From the NCBI GenBank assembly GCA_024663395.1, contig JANFAH010000004.1, positions 620,001 to 684,000 on the forward strand: a stretch of DNA of 64,000 nt, read 5' to 3'. Positions 22,470 through 35,274 of the stretch are shown here, in pieces. Both the position numbers and the translations under genes were made by a program. The stretch comes from Pisolithus tinctorius. Its lineage: Eukaryota; Basidiomycota; Agaricomycetes; Boletales; Pisolithaceae. The notes under the pieces are model-generated. The model made no database searches. It had not been told where the DNA came from and worked only from the letters and a program-made list of their open reading frames with translations. Position 1 is the stretch's first letter, and each line of letters begins with the position of its first letter.

Positions 22470-23055
22470 ATGTCTGTTACATCTGGTCACTACAGGATCA
22501 CCACTCACCTTGGCCCTAACCCAGCCGTTGGTGTTGACCCGAGAACTGAATTTGCAATCAAGAAAGTTATCGTTGTACCTCGAGAGATTCCGTCCCCAGG
22601 TACTAATGCAAGTTGGTTCAATTCATCTGTGGTTTGAAGCTAATCATTTTTCAGTGGGAAGTGAGACAGGAAGAAGGCCAGTTTTACCTCCTTGCTGTCG
22701 ATAGTGCAAACGCTCGCCCGGAAGAAGACAAAGTGTATGCGTATTATGGGCAACCGGGTGTGAAGTGGAAAATTGTCCATCACCCACTCCGCAGGGGGTA
22801 CACGTAATTTGGTCGTCTTAACTCTCGAAGTGACTGTGGTTTATTGACGATTCACTGTAGGATCCTGAGCCCGGAAGATGAAGCACTCGCTTGGTATCTT
22901 CCTAACTCCGAATATAACACTCAGGTGCCCCAAGCTTAACCCATTCAATATTTATGAACTCACACTGACCTCTGCTTCAGGTCGAGCTCAAGCGCCTAGG
23001 CTTCATCATTGGTGAAGGATTTTACTTCAATTTGGAGATGCTAGTTGAGGACTAG
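22470..23055 (+). CDS. putative beta-trefoil protease inhibitor, copy D (GC-AG first intron)
   Basis: Four exons (22470-22607, 22655-22803, 22861-22924, 22981-23055) encode 141 aa. It starts MSVTSGHYRITTHLGPNPAVG and is the most diverged intact copy in exon 1 (KKVIVVPREIPSPGTN). It keeps WEVRQEEGQFYLL, KWKIVHHPLRRGY, LAWYLPNSEYNTQ and GEGFYFNLEMLVED. The first intron has GC instead of GT at its donor (AAT|GCAAGT), where the paralogues have ACA|GTAAGT. GC-AG introns with such strong flanking bases are normally spliced, so the gene is probably functional. Divergence in one block suggests a shifted target specificity, which is inference. Confidence 0.65.
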
Positions 23056-25084
23056 CAAGTCTGAGACGACATCTAGGTATGATTAATATGTGTTTGAGGG
23101 AAGTGTTGGTTGTATTGTTACATAAATGAGCTGTGAAATAAGTTGTACTGTGTCTTGAACTCTACATGACAGGAAAGAGCGATCCCGCAGTTGGTATATA
23201 ATCGGCCAGGAAGTTGGTCCGGGAAGGTGAAGTTACGGAGTGGTTGGACGACCAAGAGTTGCACGCACAAATACTATGACCTCGGCGGATTCCAATTATC
23301 GTTTGGTTTCCTGCAGGCTAGACCAAAGACTGGATAAGGAGTCGTTCCGGCGGTGGTCTTGTCACTTCCCAACGCTCCCTCGCTCAAACAGTCTTATTTC
23401 CGTTGACGGGTCTGCGTAAATGAGTCACAAAATTCGGTAGCCTAGTGTGTATACGATGCTGGTGCGGGACCCGACGTTACACCTGGCATAGGACGCGTAT
23501 GTCCAATTGTCTTGCTCGGGCGACTACACTACATATTACTGACTGCCTCATCCTTCGGTTTGAGTACCCCTATGTTCAGGAACCAGATACAGCAAAGGCT
23601 TTCATAGCACGCCGTTGCACTTATACCCCTGCCAGGACCCAGGACCCTCACTCGTTCCGCATCGCGATCCCTTGGGTGCTCCAGTCTGCACCGATCTCTT
23701 ATCACCTTGGAATCATAACTGGTCTCCGTTATCCGGGACGTCCTTGCAACTCTCATCAGAGGGACAGGGAATGACAGAATCACGGTCACGACCAGTCAGT
23801 GACAGGTTTAAACAGGTTTGAACCATCTATTCGCTTCGTGATGCTGCACAAACTCCCCGAGAAGGATCGGCTTCTGAGCGTTGCCGTCTCGGACTCTCGG
23901 TTTCAGGCTTGTTTGCATGTCCATATGCTTGGTCCTGCTGGATACTACCGCTTTCGTCTTACCATAATACCTCCCTCAAGTTTGTATCGGTGAACTAACC
24001 TGGTGCATTTACGTAGGCGTGCAGGTGTCTAAACTGCACATTACACCAGTAACCGCACCGAGGCCCCTGACGGTTTAAGGCGGACTTGAATAATCGCTCT
24101 TTGTCCAGACGAGCAGCAAGCGATACTCACAACTGACCCATCTCGAGGTTCAACTTATATACCCACCAAACCCAATGCTCATATTCGCCTACTGGCGTCC
24201 TCGCGATCACCTGTTCAATATATTGTAGAAGGTCAGTTCGAACTTGGGTTCTGTGGCTAGTGACCTTGCGCGTTCACGATCATCTGGACCTGCCTCGCAG
24301 CCTTCGAGAAATGTCACGGATTCCCCTCAGCCGGTTCTCCATTCCTCACACAAAATAACTTAAGACATTAAATGTTCCTGATGGTGAGTGGGGTACCCAA
24401 ACTTCTGGGGAACAGAACTCGTTGGGTTGATGTCTCGTCAGATGACCTTGATGGTCACTTCTAGGGCATGTTCGCCGTATGGGGGTCTTATCACCCGAAG
24501 GTCAACCTCCTTAATAGTCTACCCCCAGATTTCTATGGTTGTCATAATTCGACTCCTCGATAGTTTTGTGAAACTTTGTGGCGCCACCAACTCCATCATC
24601 CGATTTTCGATTGCATCGGATGCAGCCTTGCCCAGTTACATACAGTAGTCTACGCCCAGGGTGGTGTTCGTGATGCTACGCGTCCGATTGTATCACCACG
24701 GCGTTGCGGTGTCGCTGTCGCACTGCCGCTACTCAAGACTCAGATGTGGGGGTGATCTTGTTGCGCAGGTCACCGATACCGAATCCAGACGAGTTGTATT
24801 TCCAGTCCCAAACCAACCACTACTTTCCGATAGCGACATCAGAGTCCTATATAATCACCAGGAAGAAGTTAAAGTCATACATATAACAGATGGATCGTTA
24901 CAGGTCGTTACATCATTACAAAACAGTATTGCGTGCATCGGAAGGATAGCGCGGAGATCTATACGGTCTGGAATGTCATAAATCTAGATAACGTAAGCCT
25001 AGCTGAACCAGGTCCATTGCAGAACCCGGTGGGCATAAACGACAAAAGAGAGAAAATATAAAACCTTTACGCCGTAGGGAAGGG
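23056..25084. other. 2-kb stretch without a recognised gene
   Basis: About 23060-23160 is the family's 3' flank (similar to the flank of copy C). Beyond it, several 60-110-codon frames on both strands have no motif, splice pattern or paralogue in the window that I could recognise. Confidence 0.4.
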
Positions 25085-27487
25085 TTAAGCTCCAGGAACT
25101 TCAAACAACAGGCATTTATTGCTATAGTGCTTCGTGATTGCATTTCTCACTTCGTCTCGCAGAGCCGAGCGAACAATGAGTCCTCCACAAACATAGCAGA
25201 GGTGAGTATTGCATCCAGGGACGATACACTAAATGAAAATAATTAGATTATATGTGCGACACTACAAATCCCAAGAACCCACCATCAGGTGATTGCACCC
25301 AGAAACCTTCTGAATCGGCGTTTTACAACCTAGGATACTCAGTTCAAGCGTGTGTAGGTGTAGTTGAAGAAGGTTGGCAGACATACTCGGGCAGTAGCGC
25401 CAGCCTTTGCGCTTCACCAAAGAGTCTAGCTCAGCAGACCCATCGCATGAATGTTTCGGACCACCGATAATAACCGTCTGTTGACAATCCTTGCACCAGA
25501 CGTGGTTGCAATGACGAACGGGACAGACAATGTTCTGCATGGCATCATAGTCTTGCCGATCCACGAACGCTGACTGCTTGCACCTGAAAATCGGACAGTC
25601 AAGAACAGATGTACGAGTACGCCATTGAAGGTACCCTACATCCGACAGTGTAACAACACAGAAAACTGGGCCATTTCCATCTCGACCCACACACGATAAT
25701 GTTCTTCTGTGACGCCAATCTGTTCGACGAGCGAACGCGTTATCGCTGAAAGTGAATCAGAAAAAGCCACACGTCTTAGTTCCTGATATCGTAAACAAAC
25801 GTACGTGCAGGTTCTTGGCGTCCTCCAGAGGCTACACAGATGGGGCAGGAGATGGGAAAACGGTGTTCCTCTATCTTCGTACAAATGAAGTCCCTCAGGC
25901 AATTTCTGCATATCATATGTGCACAACATTCCACTTGAGCGACGTTATCCTTGGATACGTCATCCAAACAAATACCGCATCGAAAGATATACTGGACGTT
26001 GTGGTACGGGGCCGGCGGAAGTCGACGGGATTGCTTGTCCTCGTTATCCAAGATGTTCTTTAATTTCAAGGCGCGCTCTATCTCTTCGCTCAAATCTTCT
26101 GATGTTCGCATCCTCGGAGACATTGGTTGCATCCGAGGACTTTGCGGGATGTCACTAACATTGTTACGCGAATCCTTGGGTTTCACACAGCGCTTGATAT
26201 ATGGTAGTCGCGGTGAGCCAATGGTGTTGGATGCCTGCGAGGTGACCGAACTGAAGCGCCGCTCCTGTTCAGCCAATTCCCTGGCGCGTGCGACAGCCTG
26301 TTCGGCTTTGAGCCTCTCCTTTCTTATGACCTCGACTTGTGCTTCCAGGCGCTGGATTTCCGGAGTTAAAGTTATTGTTTGTCGCTTGAGCTCGACAACT
26401 TCGGCTCGTAAGGCCTGTGGAGGCGCAGTTGACGCCCTTTGAGGCTCCAGCCGCTGCTTCTTGGGCACAAATATGTGTCCCGTAGCAAGCAGTTGGGGTT
26501 GGAAAGCGCATGTCACTGAAGGCATGTATTCATCGGTACGCAGGATACGACTGAGAGTCAGTGCAGTTTGAGTCATTGAGGTACTGAAGATGAGGGCGGC
26601 GCCGTGCGGATGAGAGCGGCGCGGCTGCGGGTCGAACACCACGAAAACGGTTTTATCGGAAAGGCGGTCTTGAATCTTGAAACAAGCTATAGCCTCGGGG
26701 GAACAGCTGAAGATCACAGCAGCACAAGACTGAAGAGCTTGCAACTCCCTGGATGAGAAGGCGGGCTTTGGTAATAGTTCAAACAGGGTAGAAAAGAAAC
26801 ATACTGTAGGACGTGTTTGAAGTGGTCGGGCCTGGGAAGCTCGTACTTTGTAGAGACTGGTTTAAGGGATTTGTCAAAGAGAGGCGCTCGGCATATGTCT
26901 TCGACATCCAGTTGAATATCGCTCGACCACCCAGCGCGGATGGACACAACTTCCTGTATAGAAGGTTGCTAAGTGAGCGAACAGTTGCGACAAGGACGAA
27001 GGTAATGCCGTCTCCAACTAATAACACCGACCCAACGTACGAGCCCGATGATGTTTCAACCCCCGGGGTTCCGACTTACCTCCATCGTCTGTCGGCTGCC
27101 TAACGAGGCAAGCACAGCGGCGATGTTGCCATGGTGGCGTTCTGCCAGGTAAAACGCAACTCTGGCGAAATTCAGGGATGCGAGACTGCATGCCGAGATG
27201 TCCCCCGAGGTGAGCTGGGGAATACCAGAAAACGAGACGATGCGATCTCTTCCAAGAAGGACATCTGAAGCGAGGGAATCTGTACAGGACACCGGGCATT
27301 CGTCAAAAAGCTTCACCATCTTGCGCTGTGGTGACTGTATAGGGTTAAAGACCGGCTCAGTCAGCTTTTGGGGCTGACGTAGACCTGCCAAGGGTTCGGA
27401 TGGAGGTTCCGTGTGAGACGCAGGACTTTGACGGAAGCCAGCCCGGAAAGCCCTCAAACGGTCGAATTTGGGAAAGGAAGGTGCCAT
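25085..27487 (-). CDS. RBR (RING-IBR-RING) E3 ubiquitin ligase
   Basis: RBR ligases receive ubiquitin from an E2 on RING1, pass it to a Cys in the Rcat (RING2) domain and then to a substrate. The multi-exon minus-strand gene starts MAPSFPKFDRLRAF at 27487; exon 1 ends at 27080. A second exon (about 26969-26819, EVVSIRAGWSSDIQLDVED...) and the long exon from about 26750 follow. A coiled coil (VVELKRQTITLTPEIQRLEAQ) precedes RING1 (CGICLDDV...CCAHMICRNCL...CPIC). The IBR is CPIFRCKQ...IVCPVRHCNHVWCKDC, and Rcat is CKTPIQKVSGCNH. After an intron (acceptor CATTTAG) come CIVPGCNTHLCYVCGG and a stop at 25085. All Cys/His ligands expected are visible across exons. Substrate unknown; intron borders between 25690 and 25780 are approximate. 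Confidence 0.85.
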
Positions 27488-28085
27488 GATACGCAGTTAC
27501 CAGCTGTGTAAAATTCTCTTATTCAGTGTGAAACGTCAGCAGCCTGCCGGGAAGAGATAAACAGGCATAGTGACATACTTAGTGCACGTCAAATCGTCAG
27601 CCCTGTGGGGGGGAAAGAAAACCGTCCAAGCGGTCGTAGGGAGAGAGCGACACGAGTAAGCAATGAGGTGGCCCATGGTCTTGAGGGAGAAGCATGTGTG
27701 TGTGGAATGCTGAGAGCCTCATGGGGATTAATATTAGCCCCTGAATGATATTGCATTGCAAATTTGTGGTCCCAAATGACCTCCGCAGGAGGTTCCAGCG
27801 ACGGTCCTATTAACCGTCAAAACAAATCGCAGCTCGCTGATTCCCTTAAAAAATCGATTCCACAGGTAGTCCGTGTCCTGCGCAGTGTTCAACGTTGTCA
27901 ACGCCTGCGGCCGCACGTCGCAGCATTATTTATGTTTGTTTTGATTACATAAGCGCAGTGTTCACCGCCTCTCTGGGTTTGAACTGGTCAAATACTCCGA
28001 CAACTTTTGATTTGCATTCCTTCTGATTCTCACCTTCCAACGACACAACTAACGACCTTAGCAAGATCTCTTTTGACACACTGCC
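27488..28085. promoter_or_regulatory. divergent intergenic region between the RBR gene and actin
   Basis: The two genes are transcribed away from each other over 598 bp. The last 75 bp before the actin ATG are C/T-rich with CTCACCTTCC and ACACAACTAACGACC, typical of strong fungal promoters and leaders. No unambiguous TATA box was seen. Confidence 0.5.
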
Positions 28086-29706
<1,621 letters not shown>

Positions 29707-31017
29707 GCGTGCGTAGACGTCGCAGTGGTCAAAGGAAAAGTATTGTTGCAATAGTAGATTGCCGTCGACGTGAATTTTCTTTCCGTATCCCTTCAGTTTT
29801 GAGGGTGGTTCTGCCGGCCATTATGATACGATTTGATCCTTTATATCACCTACACATTCTTACCGCCAATTGAAGATCTTTTTGCAAGTGCCGACCTCTC
29901 GATAGAGCGGTGCTATCGTCGATATGGTGGAAGTGGGCATCTGATTGCAACAAACATTGTGAAGAAAGCTTGCCCCATCTCGGCGTGCGCACAGGTCTGA
30001 TAATCAGGGCACTGCCTTGAGTTGTACCGAGCTTCCGAATCAGCATTGCGAATGGGTGGACTTCTGCCTGTAATTCAGACACGGGGTTCCGCTAACTTCT
30101 TTCGGAGTCAATATTTGGGAGATGTCCAACAACTTGGAATCGCATCATCCTATGGAATGTTCTGGGGTATGTACAAGCACAGGCCTGCGATGTGGGGCGT
30201 GACTATCATTATCATAGTGGACTAACTATAAAATCCACTGCGCAGTCCGTCGCATCTACATACTAGGCGCGACAGTGCAGCTCATGCCCTTCGAAAGTTA
30301 ACCGTATGCAAGGCAATGAGTACTCGGCAACCATTGAAACACCTGCAGCACGAGTATGGCTTAGAAGCGCGTCATTCCATGATTGATCCTGTAACCTCTT
30401 TGATAATGACTTACAGCAAGCAACGTAACGAGAGACCAGATCCAAACAAAAAGAAGTGTAAGGCCTTCGCAACCATCGGAGCTTGTACAGTAGAAGTATG
30501 GCTTAGAGGTGCGTTACTCCATGATTGATACTGCCAAGGCCCTCTTTGAGCGTTGCCCGCGTTTCCTAGTGCGCTGTGGCACTAGTAGCCTAGTACAAAA
30601 TCAAGACCTGGGGAGGGCTGTGGCAGGGCGCTCTAGGTTGCGCCCAGCTAAAATTGTTATGATGGCGCATGAGGTACTGTCCGACGACAGTCCTGCTGCT
30701 TGTGACACGATTCTCAAGAATATAGCTACTGGTCCGTGTTTGCGCACGCCCCGATCTCACTGGGTCGGGTACTAAAGCGGAAACAGGGAAAACCGTTATC
30801 GATCATCTACCGCGATCAGAAAGGTGAATTTGCGCGCCGATGGAGACCCAAGTCAATTGATTCGCACTGTTTATGGGCGGTCCGAATTGGAATTACATAA
30901 CTGCATGTTGCCAGTCCGGGGTACCAGGATGACCATGCATTTAGGTCTGGTTCCAAGACGACTATAAAAATGGCATCTGCGTTTGTCTGCTTCTGCTCCT
31001 CGTAAAGGTGACCAACC
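29707..31017. other. gene-free stretch with a short direct repeat; P450 gene 1 promoter at right end
   Basis: An imperfect direct repeat of about 40 bp (GTATGGCTTAGA.G.GCGT..TCCATGATTGAT) occurs at about 30354 and 30497. A TATA box ACTATAAAAATGG lies at about 30961. The leader TCTGCTTCTGCTCCTCGT before the ATG at 31018 is shared with other P450 copies. No gene is recognised. Confidence 0.5.
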
Positions 31018-33663
31018 ATGGTAGGGATTCCACCGGGCTTCATCTATATTGCACGTCGACTTCCTCGCCTAGTCAGTCCTCTAGCTCTTGTTTATGCTGG
31101 CTCCAGGATCTGGGCAATCGTCTTCGAGAATGCAGCCCCCCTCTGGCTGAGGCGCTCTGCGTATATATTCTCCATCCCCATCGCAATGGCATGTGGCATC
31201 ATCTACGCCTATCTTCGTGACAGGAGGGAGGCAGCACTTCGAGGCGCTGTCCTTGCCTCACAAGTGAAGAGTACGTGGCCTGGTGGTCTCGACATCCTTC
31301 TCTCAGTTGCTCGGGGTTTTGGTGACGGGCATATCGGTATGCGTACTACGGTGTTTCCCGTTATGGTGCTTTTTTGACTGATTCATTTTAGGATCACCGT
31401 TTGACCAATACAGTCAGGAATATGGTCCAACCGTCAATGTTAGATTCATGTTCGAGGACCAGGTTAGACCTTGTCGCAGTTTAGTAATATCTATTTGACT
31501 CCTGAGATAATGGACAGATTTTCACGACGGAACCCGAACATATCAAAGTATGACTCTTTGTCGTCGTTTCACCATCATACTGACTGGCTGCCGTTAGGCG
31601 GTTCTGTCTACGCAGTTCAATTCCTTTGAAAAAGGTGGGTTTCCTGCGACGTTGGCTAAAGTGCCATGTTTTTTATAACAGTTTCAGGCCCGGTGTTCTG
31701 GGACCAAGTAAGTGCTCTACTTGGAACTGGAGTATTCAACTCGGACGGTACACTTTTCCCATATTCTCCCACCCCGCACCGGCTAACGCTTTTGCTCTTT
31801 TGGATGCAGGCGAAATATGGAAGTAAGCGTGCTGGTTCCTTGGCACAGATTATCTCATGCTCACACATATCATGATCTAGGTTCCATCGCTCGATGACGC
31901 GACCATTCTTTAGCAAGGATCGGATTAGCCACTTCGATATATTCGAAAAGCATGCAGATGATGCTCTGAACCAAGCGAAATCCAGATTCCAAGAGGGTTA
32001 CCTGGTGGATTTCCAGGTACTTCACACCGCAGCTTGGGGGCTCCTATACTGACGTTATTACTGCAAGGACATGGTGGGCCGATTCACCCTTGACTCGGCA
32101 ACTGAGTTTTTGTTCGGGAAGAATGCTGGCTCGCTTTCTGCTGGACTAGTCTATCCCAAAAATTCGTTACCAGGGCAAAACAATGAATACGAAAACCACC
32201 CGTCCAACGTTTTTGCCCGTGCGTTCTCGCAAGCACAATCGCAAGCCGCGTTCAGGGGTCGTTTCGGATCGTTTTGGCGCTTGGCCGAGTTCTGGAGCGA
32301 TCGCATTCAGAAGGAAATGGATGTCTGCCATAAATTGATCAATCCTGTCCTCAAGGACGCTTTGGAAATGAAAGGCAAGCGATCTACAGGACAGGGGGGC
32401 ACAGAGGAGAAAGGGGCCCTTGAGGATACATTGCTTGAACATCTCGTTAGCTGCACTGAAGGCAAGTGGTTTATTTATACTTCCCTTGAATCTGCACTCA
32501 GCAATCTCTCACAGACCCCACTGTCATTAGGGATGAGATCGTGAACATCTTAATAGCGGGGCGTGATACCGTACGTTGCCTGGCTTATCTTCACTTTTGA
32601 TGCTCAATCCAAACTATGTCAGACGGCGGCTACCTTGACATTCCTGGTTTACATGCTTTCCCAACACCCGGATGTTCTGAAGCGACTTCGTGCAGAAGTT
32701 CTTAGTAAGGTTGGGAGTTCGAGAAGGCCGACCTACGATGACGTGCGGGACATGAAGTACATGCGAGCTGTCATTAATGGTACGTTATCTCTCCGCCTTG
32801 TGTGGAACAGTTGTCATATGTCAATGTGCAGAAACTCTTCGATTGTATCCCCCCGTGTAAGTTATCCGCTGGTCGTATGATTTCTATCGTTTAATCACAT
32901 CTTGTTCAGCCCTTTCAACGTTAGGTTAGATTTAACTGCCAACACAAGGGTTTCGATGGCGCGCACCTGATATCTTTCTATTTTGTAGGACGAGCACAGA
33001 AGCGGCGGTATGGGCCGGCGTGAACGGAGGTCCGCCCATTTATATCCCACCAAAGACGCGGTGGGTGGTGCACGCAACCGCGCATGTATAATGTACTGAC
33101 ATACAACAGGACCCCGTATTCTGTATTCCTTATGCATCGTCGGAAAGATCTCTGGGGTCCCGATGGTGGGCTAGCCGCCTTTGCCACTGGGCAGTAACTG
33201 AGATTGATTGACTTGCAGCTGAGATGTTCGACCCGGACCGATTTCTCGATGAACGATTGAAGTATCTAACATCGAATGCGTTCATCTTCCTCCCATTCAA
33301 TGCAGGACCCAGAATTTGTCTAGGTCAACAAGTGGGTCTCCTGTTTAGTGATAACATTGGTGATGTTGATTGGAGTCTGCAGTTTGCATACAACGAGATG
33401 TCGTTTTTCCTCGTTCGTCTATTGCAAACTTTCTCTTCCATAACGTTGGCAGAAGACACCCAGACTCGACCACCTGCAGAATGGGGCAAAGGAATAGGAC
33501 GCAATTCACAGGAAAAAGTGGTAATCAAATCTCACCTGACCTTGTATGTAAACGTGAGTACTGGTAATCTCGGCTTCACATATCAAAGGAAATTCAAAAT
33601 TGCGGGTTCTAGGGGGGTCTGTGGGTACGGATGGGGGAAGCTGGTGATGATGATAATATGTGA
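31018..33663 (+). CDS. cytochrome P450, CYP63-like, copy 1
   Basis: Seventeen exons give a protein of roughly 595 aa. An N-terminal hydrophobic segment ([16 protein letters not shown], about residue 50) would anchor it in the ER. Then [23 protein letters not shown], the I-helix AGRDT, the ExxR ETLR (split by an intron from VIN) and the PERF-like FDPDRF follow. The heme loop [15 protein letters not shown] has its Cys codon at 33317. The protein ends [14 protein letters not shown]. These monooxygenases oxidise alkanes, fatty acids or aromatic xenobiotics with a CPR partner; the substrate here is unknown. Exon 6 is 13 nt and exon 12 is 15 nt. The eighth intron has a GC donor (GAAG|GCAAGT). No disabling mutation was found. 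Confidence 0.88.
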
Positions 33664-33728
33664 TGCCAGATTAAGAATATGCAGAGTACCAATATCGACA
33701 TGATAGTCAACGTTTTTGTAGTACAAGC

Positions 33729-34427
33729 CAGTGGTCGTCTTACGGCGGCCGTATCGATAGACCAGAATTGACCAAAACTCAAAAGAGCGCCTTTATTTAG
33801 TTTTGGAATGTAGCCAAACAAATGCTGGATCATGTGCTCGATGATTACTACAATGAGTAGGAGGAGCAGATGCTGTACTTGGAGTGCTGTGGTGCTGCGG
33901 GTCAGTTTCAAGCACCCAACTTCTCGCTGTTGCCAATATCCACCATTGATTGGTACAATAACATTAATGGAAGCATGATCATGACTGCTCTCAAATATTT
34001 TTGCACCATGGGTAGCCCAATATCCATATTTTCCCAACACCGAAATGTTTGCATGTCTCTCCATTCCGCCATTTGATCACCATGTGTTGGGTGGCAGTGA
34101 CCCTCACAATCTCTCTCGAGAGCTCATGCAGGTAGACATCCTCACTCATTGCTCCTTCACTGCATCAGAGATATGGAATCAGTTTCTAGACATGTTGGGT
34201 ACCACCAAGTAATGAGGGGGGTTGAATTGCATGCACACACCACTACCATCTGTTAATATATTGGTAGATGGCAGCAGAAAGCCCCAGCAATATGAACTAG
34301 GGATAGTGTGTGCCTATTATTACAAACAAGGGATAACATGTGCCATTATTTGGCTACATTCCAAAACTAAATGAAAGCACTCTTTTGAGTTTTGGTCAAT
34401 TCTGGTCTATTGATATGAAGGCCACTG
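33729..34427. mobile_element. ~700-bp non-autonomous element with ~80-bp terminal inverted repeats
   Basis: The outer ends are CAGTGG and CCACTG. Within the TIRs, ATAGACCAGAATTGACCAAA and CATTTAGTTTTGGAATGTAG are mirrored at the other end with few changes. The left TIR carries an extra ~12 bp. There is no transposase-like reading frame. CAGTGG ends are compatible with the hAT superfamily. The 8 bases on each side (GTACAAGC, TAACAAAT) match only weakly, so a target duplication is not shown. Confidence 0.7.
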
Positions 34428-34451
34428 TAACAAATTAAACTACAAGTTTAA

Positions 34452-34703
34452 CCACAGATTTTCTGAGGTTTTAGGCTGCTTTTAATGATGAACAGAATGT
34501 GAATGCTATACTTGAATAGTTTATCATTTGATGAATGACCAGATTCAAGCATAAGTGCACCCTACCATCAAGAGGGTTCACATATAAGGGTGCATTTATG
34601 CTTGAATCTGGTCATTCATCAAATGATAAACTATTCAAGTATAGCATTCACATTCTGTTCATCATTAAAAGTGGCCCAAAATCTCAGAAAATCTGTTGTG
34701 AGA
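34452..34703. mobile_element. second foldback element (~250 bp, near-perfect palindrome)
   Basis: The inner arms are almost identical inverted copies of ~84 bp: AATGATGAACAGAATGTGAA at 34484 and its inverse ending at 34666. They continue through CTTGAATAGTTTATCATTTG. They extend outwards with more mismatches through CACAGATTTTCTGAG / CTCAGAAAATCTGTTG. The loop is about 30 bases. High arm identity implies recent origin or gene-conversion-like maintenance. It has no coding capacity. Confidence 0.8.
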
Positions 34704-35274
34704 GTCAGATCTGGGAGAGGCTGTGGAATCTCCTGAGTGCTGCAGTGACCCTGGATGGATGCTACTGTTAACCACAGCAGGGACCTGCATTAGTCAATAA
34801 TTGATCCAGCCACTTTTTTTGATGATGAACCGGTCTAAGCCTGAGATTGTGCGTGAAAATTCGCGGCGCGCCATACTCACACTTACTGACTTAGACTCAC
34901 TTACTCATGTCCAGTTTTCACATGTGTGTTGTGTGTAAACCATTTGATCATCTATGATCTGACGAGCACTCCGGATATCAGATGAGATAATATGCTGCAA
35001 TGTCAATATTCCTTGCGTACCGATGAGATCCAAGTCAGTTAAGACGCCAGAGGCCACTAGTAGATCAGCTAAAGTGGACTGACTGTTGTGTCACAGGGAA
35101 AACGCAGGGTTGCAATGAGGAGTTGGCGTGTCAAGCATCGTGTGAGAGACGATCCGAATTAGAATTGCATAACATCATGTTGCCTGAACTTTGACAAATC
35201 TGACAGGCCAGTTGGTAACCCGATATACGGAAAAATTGGGGGTCGCCACCTTCTGCTCCTCATGACGATCAACC
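34704..35274. other. spacer and promoter of P450 copy 2
   Basis: About 35145-35200 resembles the region before P450 copy 1 (about 30880-30930). The shared strings are ATCCGAATTAGAATTGCATAA-like and CATGTTGCC. The leader TTCTGCTCCTCATGACGATCA precedes the ATG. No gene is recognised. Confidence 0.5.

Noticed and set aside
24388..24981. Two overlapping ~100-codon frames as a gene
   Set aside because: No motif, no paired splice sites and no paralogue in the window.
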